From a virus: 44,738 nucleotides of DNA. A program made the position numbers and the translations under genes. The DNA lies in IMG/VR virus record IMGVR_UViG_3300009085_000009, positions 1 through 44,738 of that record; one strand, 5' to 3'. Under the pieces are notes generated by a model. It searched no databases, was not told the origin of the DNA, and was given only the letters and a program-made list of their open reading frames with translations. This document shows positions 6,464 through 12,456 of this stretch, one piece after another (positions within the stretch are counted from its first letter, which is position 1; each line of letters begins with the position of its first letter).

Positions 6464-7140
6464 GATATCTTATCAACCACCTTTTTAATACTCTTGTTTT
6501 CACATAGTATTTTAATATTATGCATTGTATTTTCAACATATTGATTAATTTTACATTCATTTTTAGACATATCAAACATTTCATATTCTAATTTAACTAT
6601 ATTACCTACACTTTCACCGAATCTATGCGCCATATAGGATATATACTCATTCCTAGTTTGATTTGTTTTTGTTGGAGATGGCAATTGTTTTTTATCTAAA
6701 TTATCTATTTTCTCACCCTTGACAACCTTGTCGCATAAAAACGCATAGTGCCTCTTGAATACCCTCTCTTCATCTTCCATAGTTGTTTTTCTTGATGTTG
6801 CAAATTTCCAAGCTATAGATATGGCTTGATGTGTAAATTCTCCGTTTCTAGCTGCTACAATAGCTTTATCAACGTCTATAAGCCCTTTTGCTAAGAATAC
6901 AAATCTTGTAGGCGTTGGTGGCGCTGAATATTGTCCTGTTGCATCTATACATATAGCACCAAGCCCCCTATTAATCTCTTCAATTGTTAGAGGAGAGATA
7001 AATTTACCCCAGAGCTCTTTTGATGTCTTTAAAAAATCAGCTGCGGTCCGTCCAGACGTCCATCTCTGACCAAATATTGCCTCCAACGTCTTGAATATTA
7101 TCGTTAATTTCTCGTTCAGATTTGATTCCGAAGACTTCAT
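6460..7140 (-). CDS. Lambda P-like replication protein (putative helicase loader)
   Basis: The sequence after the start contains FKTLEAIFGQRWTSG and then a segment ending SAPPTPTRFVFLAKG, which match the layout of lambda P-type proteins that deliver host DnaB helicase to the O-bound origin. I chose ATG 7140 because GAGG lies six bases upstream and because the residues between the upstream ATG at 7203 and this point show no family resemblance. The gene overlaps the end of the O-like gene by 104 bases. With the 7140 start the protein is 226 residues, near the 233 of lambda P. Confidence 0.75.
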   Translation of the reverse strand: MKSSESNLNEKLTIIFKTLEAIFGQRWTSGRTAADFLKTSKELWGKFISPLTIEEINRGLGAICIDATGQYSAPPTPTRFVFLAKGLIDVDKAIVAARNGEFTHQAISIAWKFATSRKTTMEDEERVFKRHYAFLCDKVVKGEKIDNLDKKQLPSPTKTNQTRNEYISYMAHRFGESVGNIVKLEYEMFDMSKNECKINQYVENTMHNIKILCENKSIKKVVDKIS

Positions 7141-7930
7141 TGAAGGCCTCATGATATCTGTCTGTAACTGTTTTGTATTGACCGCTATTGCTGCTACTTG
7201 CATTTTTTAAGTCCCTCATGTCTATATTTATAAATTGTTCAAATTCTTTATTTGCACCATAAAATCTCTGGGCTTGCATAACATACGGAGTACCAATATT
7301 TCCGTTTTTAGTTACCAAATCATGATAGTTTCTAGTTGCAGATATTAAAGCATCATAACTAATCCCTTCTTTTATTCTAGTTGACCATTGTTTATAAGCT
7401 GCCTTTTTGCTATTCGATCCATTCCTTTTTGGATAGAATGACCAAGCTGTTTCAAATTCTTCTGTAAAGGTGTCTAAATCGACACCTTTAACTTTTTTAC
7501 GAGAAACCGAAGGTTTCGATATATTATTTAGTTCATATGTTTTTAATTTAGTTATATTAGTATAGTTAGTGTCGCTGTCAGCTACTAGGTTGTCGCTATT
7601 AGCTACAAGGGTGTTGTCGCTGTCAGCTACTAGGTTGTCGCTATTAGCGTTACTTAGTACTATTGTATAAAGTGTTGAAATATTTTCTCCTTCATCATTC
7701 TTGCGTATTATTTTTGTTATAAATCCACGCTCCTCTAGCTTTTTAACGCTTCTTATAACGCTATCTTTAGACAATCCACACTCGTGTGACAAAGTTTTTA
7801 ATGACGGGAAACATCTCCCTTCTGCGTTTGAATGATGGCATAACCAAATAAAAACTATTTGCTCATAAGCTGGCAATCCTTTACACATATTTGCAGGGAA
7901 TACGCTAAACGAACCTTTTTCTAATAACAT
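7037..7930 (-). CDS. Lambda O-like replication initiator with internal origin
   Basis: The start is ATG 7930, five bases after GGAG; an upstream TTG at 7942 is unlikely. Residues about 20-95 form a winged helix-turn-helix of the type found in phage O and replication initiators (GRCFPSLKTLSHECGLSKDS, then VKKLEERGFI). A low-complexity linker of NSDNLVADSD repeats is encoded by the four iterons. The C-terminal domain, with FETAWSFYPKR and GTPYVMQAQRFYG, is typical of phage replication proteins. It would bind the iterons and recruit the P-like protein. Expression must pass the attenuator at 7945-8024. Confidence 0.8.
   Translation of the reverse strand: MLLEKGSFSVFPANMCKGLPAYEQIVFIWLCHHSNAEGRCFPSLKTLSHECGLSKDSVIRSVKKLEERGFITKIIRKNDEGENISTLYTIVLSNANSDNLVADSDNTLVANSDNLVADSDTNYTNITKLKTYELNNISKPSVSRKKVKGVDLDTFTEEFETAWSFYPKRNGSNSKKAAYKQWSTRIKEGISYDALISATRNYHDLVTKNGNIGTPYVMQAQRFYGANKEFEQFINIDMRDLKNASSSNSGQYKTVTDRYHEAFNEVFGIKSEREINDNIQDVGGNIWSEMDVWTDRS
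7505..7649. other. Probable replication origin: four iterons plus AT-rich block inside the O-like gene
   Basis: Four related units of about 19 bases begin at 7570, 7591, 7615 and 7636, 21, 24 and 21 bases apart. The consensus is TGTCGCTRTYAGCTACWAG, with a central dyad such as GCTGTCAGC. On the side downstream in the O gene lies an AT-rich block (7518-7569), preceded by a short hairpin (GAAACC/GGTTTC, 7503-7517). Lambda has the same arrangement: four iterons in the middle of O flanked by an AT-rich unwinding region. The position in the linker-coding part of O also agrees. Confidence 0.75.
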
Positions 7931-7944
7931 AAATTTCTCCAAAT

Positions 7945-8024
7945 AAAAAAGCTCTAATCAGATTGGACGTATTTAGTGGTAGGACTGCAAACAAGTTAGC
8001 AGCTCGCCCAATCTGATTAAAGCT
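7945..8024 (-). terminator. Strong intrinsic terminator/attenuator directly upstream of the O-like gene
   Basis: In leftward RNA, AGCUUUAAUCAGAUUGG (8024-8008) pairs with CCAAUCUGAUUAGAGCU (7966-7950), 17 base pairs with one U-G pair, then six U (7950-7945). The plus-strand RNA would have a C-A mismatch at that pair and no U-run, so the element acts leftward. It lies between a promoter near 8066 and the O start at 7930, and GGAG follows the U-run. The loop holds CTACCAC (7982-7976), complementary to GTGGTAG in the 5' leader (8051-8045), which would allow a pseudoknot or alternative fold. Confidence 0.8.
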
Positions 8025-8065
8025 CAGTCTTGTTTAATGTATGGCTACCACACCAATTTTTATCC

Positions 8066-8093
8066 ATCATACCACACTTTACATAAAAGTTAA
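8066..8093 (-). promoter_or_regulatory. Leftward extended -10 promoter for the O leader RNA
   Basis: TATGAT (8071-8066 leftward) is preceded by TGG, an extended -10. The best -35 is TTAACT (8093-8088) at 16 bases, a weak match. Transcription would start near 8059 and give an RNA of about 115 bases if it stopped at the attenuator. Confidence 0.5.
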
Positions 8094-8164
8094 ATAAATT
8101 CTTTAGTAATAATTAAGACTTAATGTTGGGGATAAAAAATATATTGTGCTAGCATAAACATCGA

Positions 8165-8434
8165 CTATGTTGGCTTAGTCATTTCTATTATTTTTTCAAT
8201 TAAATTGTTTAAATAAATAACAGCCTCATCTTCAGTTAAAAATGTTTCGTATAAGTTCCATTCTTTGTCGTAAAACTCAAGATAAATATGATACAAAAAA
8301 TAATACTTATTATCCTTTCCCCTCTTCTTTTCTTTATTTATTTTTGATCCAATAATTGGATTATGCTGTATATTAATTATTCTACCTACTTCTTTCATCT
8401 TTAAATACATACTATGAATCTCAATTTTATACAT
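8165..8434 (-). CDS. Hypothetical protein, 89 residues
   Basis: The protein is basic in the middle (KINKEKKRGKDNK) and has a C-terminal helix ending in LIEKIIEMTKPT. No known family. The DNA encoding its last ten residues is duplicated in degraded form at 8459-8492, so a paralogous gene end has been left between this gene and its upstream neighbour. Confidence 0.6.
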   Translation of the reverse strand: MYKIEIHSMYLKMKEVGRIINIQHNPIIGSKINKEKKRGKDNKYYFLYHIYLEFYDKEWNLYETFLTEDEAVIYLNNLIEKIIEMTKPT

Positions 8435-8458
8435 GTTATTAATTTGTGGTTATGCTAT

Positions 8459-8492
8459 CTTAGTCATTTCTGTTATTTTTTCAATTTAATTA
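8459..8492 (-). pseudogene. Remnant of a duplicated gene end
   Basis: The sequence CTTAGTCATTTCTGTTATTTTTTCAATT repeats 8173-8200 with one change (A to G). Read leftward it would encode EKITEMTK, close to the EKIIEMTK at the end of the gene at 8165. No start or full gene remains here, so it appears to be the tail of a lost paralogue. Confidence 0.5.
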
Positions 8493-8498
8493 AACAAA

Positions 8499-8957
8499 TT
8501 ATAATTTTCTTAATTTATTTAAATCAGAATAATGTCCTTCAGTTGAAAAATCGTATTCATGGATATTACCTATAATTTCATATTCCTCAGGCCAACTAGT
8601 CCAGTCGTCATGATGTCCAAAATGAGCGCCGTGCTTATCAAGAAAAAGGCAAATACTTCCATCATTATCCATTTCTCCAACAAATGTACCTATTACAAAT
8701 CTAGATACTGGAATAATATCTGTTACCACAACTAAACCATTATCTGAGTATTTACGCAAGCAATCAGATTCATATATTTTATTTCCATTTGAATCTAATA
8801 ATCCGATAAAAAAATCTACCTTATAATCCATATAAGTTTCGACAATTCCATTTATTATTAAATCTCCATCAGGATGTAAAGAAATAGTTATTTTATCACT
8901 TTCTTTCACAAATTTTTTATTTTTAACATCCCAAATTCTATATTCTAATTTTGACAT
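8499..8957 (-). CDS. YopX-family protein
   Basis: The start ATG 8957 follows GGAG; an in-frame upstream start at 8981 has no ribosome site. The layout is that of the YopX family common in phages: an N-terminal LEYRIWDVKNKKFV, a central FIGLLDSNGNKIYESDCL with the D-x-NG-K-IYE-D signature, and a C-terminal EEYEIIGNIHEYD. The family is widespread but its biochemical function is not established. It sits in the leftward early operon among other small accessory genes. Confidence 0.8.
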   Translation of the reverse strand: MSKLEYRIWDVKNKKFVKESDKITISLHPDGDLIINGIVETYMDYKVDFFIGLLDSNGNKIYESDCLRKYSDNGLVVVTDIIPVSRFVIGTFVGEMDNDGSICLFLDKHGAHFGHHDDWTSWPEEYEIIGNIHEYDFSTEGHYSDLNKLRKL

Positions 8958-9023
8958 AATTATAATTCTCCAATAAACCATCTATTTATAAAACACTGCT
9001 AAAATCTTTTGCTAATTCTATTT

Positions 9024-9272
9024 TTATTCCTCATAAATCTCAACGGCGCCATACTCTTCTAAAAGATCAATAATTTTTTTTGCATCATCAATTCCGCCAT
9101 CAAATAAACCCTTAAGGTATTCAATCCAGGCGTTGTTATAACTTTCAATTCTATATGGATAAGGTCTTCCTACCGGGTCACCAATTTTCTTTCTTAAAAT
9201 GAATTTTAGATTATCAGACAAAGCTACATCTTCTTTCTCGACAATTGGCCTACAATTTAAAGTCATACTCAT
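9024..9272 (-). CDS. Hypothetical protein, 82 residues
   Basis: The start is ATG 9272 after GAGGTG; an upstream GTG at 9278 is the alternative. The C-terminal half is helical and acidic, ending DLLEEYGAVEIYEE. No recognised family. It is separated from the upstream Cys-rich gene by only a few bases. Confidence 0.65.
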   Translation of the reverse strand: MSMTLNCRPIVEKEDVALSDNLKFILRKKIGDPVGRPYPYRIESYNNAWIEYLKGLFDGGIDDAKKIIDLLEEYGAVEIYEE

Positions 9273-9279
9273 AATCACC

Positions 9280-9498
9280 TCAATTTTTTTTCAAACAATA
9301 TTTGCAACCATCAAAATGACAAAAATCATCTATCCTGCAATCATGACATACAGTTAAATTTGGGCATACTTCTTGAACTATTTTATATACCTCGCCAGGC
9401 ATTAGAGCATATAGTTTGTTTAAAACAGAAGTTAATACTTTACTATTTTTATGTAAAATTATTGTACATTCATTACATTTTTCATCGCATAAAGTCAT
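9280..9498 (-). CDS. Cys-rich small protein, 72 residues
   Basis: Eight or nine Cys and several His are spread over the protein: CDEKCNEC at the start and, near the end, CPNLTVCHDCRIDDFCHF with GCKYC. This suggests two zinc sites. It could be a nucleic acid or protein-binding adaptor. No named family is recognised. Confidence 0.65.
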   Translation of the reverse strand: MTLCDEKCNECTIILHKNSKVLTSVLNKLYALMPGEVYKIVQEVCPNLTVCHDCRIDDFCHFDGCKYCLKKN

Positions 9499-9533
9499 AA
9501 ATACCCCGTTAATCTTTTAATTCTTAGTATTGA

Positions 9534-9740
9534 TTAGATTTGTATTTTTTTCATTTCATCAATTAAATAAACAAATAAATCTTCTTTATTCTTTTTTATC
9601 AAGAGTTCTACTTGTTGCTGGAACTTATAAAAACAAGCAAAATCCTTGAAAAATAATTTAAATTCCTCACCTAAAATTATTACAGTCGCTTTTTTTGTTT
9701 TGACGTTCCATGAAAAAGAAATGTTTTGATTAAAAGACAT
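9534..9740 (-). CDS. Hypothetical protein, 68 residues
   Basis: A small protein with a beta-type N-terminus (MSFNQNISFSWNVKTKKATV) followed by helices rich in Phe and Lys. It overlaps nothing and lies four bases from the DUF551-like gene upstream. Function unknown. Confidence 0.6.
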   Translation of the reverse strand: MSFNQNISFSWNVKTKKATVIILGEEFKLFFKDFACFYKFQQQVELLIKKNKEDLFVYLIDEMKKIQI

Positions 9741-9743
9741 GAT

Positions 9744-10127
9744 TTAATCTCTTTTTTTTACTTTTATATATTTACGAGATGTTTCTTCAAATGTCTTCGC
9801 GCAATCTCTAACCCAAGGAGTATCAAAATCAGCAGGCCCAGGCTCTACAAGCTCATCTTCAGGTAGATCAGGTATTGGCGCCCAGTATGAGACATAATTC
9901 CAGCGTAAATGGTGGTAGCATCCATACCTCCATCGGTCTGGGGCGGGGTAAGGCTTCCCATCATTATCACGATAACTCTTATCCTTTTCAAGTTGAGCAA
10001 CTAATACATTATGCATCCCCCGATGCTTCTTATCTCTGCCAATCCAGTTCCCACCGTTATAAATAACAAGAACATATTGTCCATATTCAGGAAGTTTATC
10101 TTTAACATTTATCCAGGTTTTATTCAT
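9744..10127 (-). CDS. DUF551-like protein, 127 residues
   Basis: The N-terminus TWINVKDKLPEYGQYVLVIY and the later VSYWAPIPDLPED are the two ends of the DUF551 pattern found in many phages of Gram-negative bacteria. An extra His/Trp-rich insert (RWRYGCYHHLRWN) lies between them. The C-terminal 35 residues are charged and outside the domain. Function of the family is unknown. Confidence 0.75.
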   Translation of the reverse strand: MNKTWINVKDKLPEYGQYVLVIYNGGNWIGRDKKHRGMHNVLVAQLEKDKSYRDNDGKPYPAPDRWRYGCYHHLRWNYVSYWAPIPDLPEDELVEPGPADFDTPWVRDCAKTFEETSRKYIKVKKRD

Positions 10128-10178
10128 ATTAATAATTCCCCATAGTAATATTACTCATTTTATTCTCCTAAATTAATT

Positions 10179-10433
10179 TTATTTAAAAAATTTCTTGAAA
10201 TCTTTTTCAACTCTTATTCTCTTCCCGCACCAAGGGCAAAAAACAAAACCACAATCTTTAACGCTATCTACATCATAATTATAATCTCCATTTGCAAAAT
10301 TAAATGAATGCCAGCATGATGTCAACCATTCGCTTGCAGTCAAGCCTTCCAATTTAATTTCAAAATACCATGTACATTTTTTACTTTCCGGCTGGATATT
10401 ATTGTTTTTAATTTTATTCTTGAAAATACTCAT
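10179..10433 (-). CDS. Small zinc-ribbon protein, 84 residues
   Basis: The C-terminal FCPWCGKRI is a zinc-knuckle half; an earlier C-x-F motif (DCGFVF) and a Cys near residue 41 could complete the site. The DNA-level ATG overlaps the stop of the upstream HTH gene. It probably belongs to the family of short phage zinc proteins with a final CPxCG. Role unknown. Confidence 0.65.
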   Translation of the reverse strand: MSIFKNKIKNNNIQPESKKCTWYFEIKLEGLTASEWLTSCWHSFNFANGDYNYDVDSVKDCGFVFCPWCGKRIRVEKDFKKFFK

Positions 10434-10612
10434 AACTTAATACCCCGTTCTTTAGCGCAATACATCATCCACCCAACAAATACATGATGAGGTTTAAACT
10501 TTCCAGTCTCCCATCTTGATAAAGTTGATATATTTACTCCTAACTTACAAGCAAATTCTTTTTGCGTTAGACCTAATGCTTTTCTTAGCTTCTTAATCTT
10601 TTTTGGTGTCAT
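10430..10612 (-). CDS. Cro-like XRE-family regulator, 60 residues
   Basis: The protein is one helix-turn-helix domain: KKLRKALGLTQKEFACKLG then VNISTLSRWETGK, the classic XRE pattern with Q at the start of helix 2. At 60 residues it is the size of Cro and lacks the dimerisation and autocleavage domain of CI. It is the first gene of the leftward operon from the promoter at 10648-10676. The palindromic operators in both divergent promoters are its obvious targets, so it probably represses both its own operon and the rightward operon. No partner repressor gene is seen nearby. Confidence 0.85.
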   Translation of the reverse strand: MTPKKIKKLRKALGLTQKEFACKLGVNISTLSRWETGKFKPHHVFVGWMMYCAKERGIKL

Positions 10613-10647
10613 AATCTATCCATCTAAATATATTGTATAATAAATAC

Positions 10648-10676
10648 ATAATAGCGCACATGCGTACATAAGTCAA
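10648..10676 (-). promoter_or_regulatory. Leftward early promoter PL
   Basis: Leftward TTGACT (10676-10671), a 17-base spacer and TATTAT (10653-10648). It drives the XRE gene and the operon behind it. The operator at 10652-10666 fills its spacer. Confidence 0.75.
10652..10666. promoter_or_regulatory. Operator copy 1, TAGCGCACATGCGTA
   Basis: Imperfect palindrome nearly identical to the copy at 10708-10722 (one base differs). It lies between -10 and -35 of PL, so a bound repressor would exclude RNA polymerase. Confidence 0.75.
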
Positions 10677-10699
10677 ATCAAAATATTTTAAAATAGTTG

Positions 10700-10728
10700 T
10701 TGACAAATAGCGCATATGCGTATATGAT
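10700..10728 (+). promoter_or_regulatory. Rightward early promoter PR
   Basis: Perfect TTGACA at 10700-10705, a 17-base spacer and TATGAT at 10723-10728. Transcription should start near 10735 and runs through a structured leader with a terminator before the gene at 11036. The second operator lies in its spacer. Confidence 0.8.
10708..10722. promoter_or_regulatory. Operator copy 2, TAGCGCATATGCGTA
   Basis: Palindrome with core CGCATATGCG in the spacer of PR. It matches copy 1 at 14 of 15 bases. The centres of the two copies are 56 bases apart, between divergent promoters. Confidence 0.75.
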
Positions 10729-10923
10729 AGCACTTAAGATTGATTAACATTATACGTTAGCATTACCAATCTTCACCGCGTTCGCCGTGATGGCAGCCGA
10801 GAGCGGCGGCAGTAGTAATTAGACGAGTTGAAATTTATGAGTCTAATATTAAGTTTACAATGCCAACATGCCCTGCGATAGATTCTTTTATGATTAGCTA
10901 CCGTAAAACATGAGAGGCATCTC

Positions 10924-10983
10924 ATGAGAAATTTATCAGTACTTCTTAGCGGAGGAGCAGGGCTCCTGTTTTTTGTAAAATAA
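10924..10983 (+). CDS. 19-residue hydrophobic leader peptide
   Basis: ATG at 10924 follows AGAGG by seven bases. The peptide is MRNLSVLLSGGAGLLFFVK, hydrophobic and Gly-rich with one positive charge at each end. Its start codon is in a hairpin stem and its ribosome site mostly in the hairpin's left arm and loop, while its codons run through the whole terminator and stop just after the T-run. Translation would therefore disrupt the terminator. It might be a regulatory leader peptide or a small membrane peptide similar to type I toxins. Confidence 0.5.
   Translation: MRNLSVLLSGGAGLLFFVK
10953..10974 (+). terminator. Intrinsic terminator in the PR leader
   Basis: AGGAGC (10953-10958) and GCTCCT (10962-10967) form a stem with a three-base loop, followed by G and six T (10969-10974). 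It precedes all protein genes of the rightward operon, so the operon needs antitermination or readthrough. Confidence 0.75.
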
Positions 10984-11035
10984 CCAAGAATGAAGTTTTT
11001 GCGTTTTATAAGTATATGTTTTTTGTGTTAGTAAA

Positions 11036-11293
11036 ATGGGGTATTTTAAAATGGTAAAAATTTTCACATGCGCTAGATGTGAATATATTTTTAGAGGAGA
11101 GAGAAAATGCCCTATGTGTGGCTATCCTGGATGTTATAGGGCAAGATATTTATATGGCAGTAGATGTTATTCTTACGAAAAAACACAACTAATGTGGATG
11201 GAAAAGAAGTTAGCATACTATAAACATTTATTGATTAACAAAATAGAGCGTTTAAACAAACAACAGCCGAGTAGCGGCGGCATTAATGAATAA
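11036..11293 (+). CDS. Small zinc-ribbon protein, 85 residues
   Basis: CARC and CPMCGYPGC in the first 35 residues make a four-Cys zinc ribbon, followed by a basic helical tail. The ATG at 11051 (residue 6) is an alternative start; neither has a strong Shine-Dalgarno. The last codons lie in the CAGCCGAG-AGCGGCGGCA repeat shared with the leader. It is the first full-size gene of the rightward operon, a place where antitermination or regulatory proteins are often found, but no function can be assigned. Confidence 0.65.
   Translation: MGYFKMVKIFTCARCEYIFRGERKCPMCGYPGCYRARYLYGSRCYSYEKTQLMWMEKKLAYYKHLLINKIERLNKQQPSSGGINE
11264..11282 (+). repeat. Second copy of a 19-bp GC-rich hairpin repeat
   Basis: CAGCCGAGTAGCGGCGGCA here matches CAGCCGAGAGCGGCGGCA at 10794-10811 except for one inserted base. 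Both form GCCG/CGGC hairpins, in leader sequence in one case and in the last codons of a gene in the other. Confidence 0.65.
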
Positions 11294-11335
11294 CCAAGCT
11301 TGATGTATGTGCGGTTAATGAAAAAATTTATGGCT

Positions 11336-11430
11336 ATTACCGGTTAGATAACAATTTGTTATAGCATAATATAAGGTTCGATTCCTGCTCCTCTGGTGAG
11401 GTTATGCTTTATATGGTATCTAACCGTAAT
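11336..11430 (+). ncRNA. Structured RNA element A
   Basis: An outer stem pairs ATTA and CGGTTAGATA (11336-11350, one C bulged) with TATCTAACCG and TAAT (11417-11430). Inside, AGCATAA (11363-11369) pairs with TTATGCT (11402-11408), and CCTC-TGGT-GAGG (11390-11401) makes a terminal hairpin. The inner loop contains TAAGGTTCGATTCCTGCTCCTCTGGT (11372-11397, shown here only as its core GGTTCGATTCC and CTCCTCTGGT), which is shared with element B at 16705. It has a tRNA T-arm look but is not a tRNA. It lies between two genes of the rightward operon. Confidence 0.6.
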
Positions 11431-11540
11431 CGTCATGAAAAAATAAATAACCAAGAATAAATCATTTTCGGTTATTGTTTTAACTTAATTATTAAGAATT
11501 AATTATCATTTAATTTTAAATTTAACATAGGAGAAAGGTT

Positions 11541-11771
11541 ATGGAACTTAAATTAAATATATCAACTGATACGGCGTATGCTTCTTTTGCTCCAGTTGCA
11601 ACAAGAACTTTTGGTCTTCTTGTAGAAGGAGACGAGAGAGAGCTTAGAAACGAATTGGCAAACTTTTTCGAAAAAAGAAAGATTTATGAAACACTAAAAG
11701 GAAAAGAATGGGTGGAAAAAGTTATCAACCAAAGTATAGGTCTATTTTATGAAGAGTCAGAGTCTAATTAA
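11541..11771 (+). CDS. Hypothetical protein, 76 residues
   Basis: A strong AGGAGAAAGG site precedes the ATG. The protein begins with a beta-type segment (MELKLNISTDTAYASFAPVA) and continues with an acidic helix. No family is recognised. It overlaps the next gene by 23 bases. About 110 bases separate it from structured RNA A. Confidence 0.65.
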   Translation: MELKLNISTDTAYASFAPVATRTFGLLVEGDERELRNELANFFEKRKIYETLKGKEWVEKVINQSIGLFYEESESN

Positions 11772-11982
11772 TCATACTATAAATACAATAGATAATATCT
11801 TTTTCAAAAAAGAGATAGTTAAGCCATCATGGTTACCGAAGCAACATGAATATTGTGCCTCGCATGGTCTTGATATTTATGCCCCGCTTAATGGCATTTG
11901 CTATTGCGGAGCAGAAATACCAGATAATGGCGAATCATTAATAACAAGTTGCAAAAACTGCCACAGGAGCTTTGTTGATTAA
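11749..11982 (+). CDS. Small zinc-binding protein, 77 residues
   Basis: The Cys/His pattern includes C near residue 36 with H39, GICYCGAEI near 50-58, and SCKNCHRSF near the end. This would suit one or two zinc sites. The start at 11749 lies inside the previous gene. No named family. It is one of several zinc proteins in this operon. Confidence 0.6.
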   Translation: MKSQSLINHTINTIDNIFFKKEIVKPSWLPKQHEYCASHGLDIYAPLNGICYCGAEIPDNGESLITSCKNCHRSFVD

Positions 11983-12001
11983 TACTTTTAAATGAGAGTT
12001 T

Positions 12002-12445
12002 ATGAAAATAGAAATTAAACCAAAATATGATGTTGGCCAAAATGTATATTTTATTAGCAGAAATGGCAATCTTTGCAATGGTAAAATTACTGATATATTA
12101 TCAAAAAAAGAAGATATAACTTATGCAGTTACAGATATGTGTAATCATGTTTCATTATTCGATGAAGAATTAATATTTAGCCGAAATATAGATGCCATTT
12201 TACATGCTAATTCATATTTAACAGCAGATGAGAATCAAATGATGCTAGATAAAATGAATTCAACAATTTCGGATAAAATAAAACATAAAGAAAATTGTTG
12301 CCAAAAAATTGACTTGGAAAACTTATTGTATAATAAAAATTATAGCAATGAAGAAAAACTGGAATATATAATAAAATATTTATATGAAAGACAACCTGTT
12401 ATAGACGATATAATAGAAGATTATAAAAGAAATAAATTAAAATAA
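12002..12445 (+). CDS. Hypothetical protein with an N-terminal beta-barrel-like domain, 147 residues
   Basis: Residues 1-55 (KPKYDVGQNVYFI, then GKITDI and ITYAV) have the look of a small SH3- or KOW-like barrel. The remainder is helical and charged. A GAG-type ribosome site lies upstream. It precedes the annealing protein at 11 bases and is probably cotranscribed. Function unknown. Confidence 0.65.
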   Translation: MKIEIKPKYDVGQNVYFISRNGNLCNGKITDILSKKEDITYAVTDMCNHVSLFDEELIFSRNIDAILHANSYLTADENQMMLDKMNSTISDKIKHKENCCQKIDLENLLYNKNYSNEEKLEYIIKYLYERQPVIDDIIEDYKRNKLK

Positions 12446-12456
12446 AGGAGAAAAAA

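Larger units (their letters stand above)
10736..10983 (+). ncRNA. Structured PR leader RNA with leader peptide and attenuator
   Basis: Eight bases after the -10, AAGATTG (10736-10742) pairs with CAATCTT (10767-10773). A GC-rich hairpin follows (GCCG-AGAG-CGGC, 10796-10807). Next, CATGAGA (10909-10915) pairs with TCTCATG (10920-10926), hiding a start codon, and then comes the terminator hairpin at 10953-10967. The leader fills most of the 423-base gap between the HTH gene and the gene at 11036. It has the properties of an attenuated leader or a discrete RNA of about 240 bases. Confidence 0.6.

Noticed and set aside
11372-11397. Possible tRNA or tRNA-derived attachment site because of GGTTCGATTCC
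   Set aside because: The T-stem would have only about three pairs, no matching acceptor or anticodon arm lies upstream, and there is no integrase. The sequence fits better as a loop within element A.
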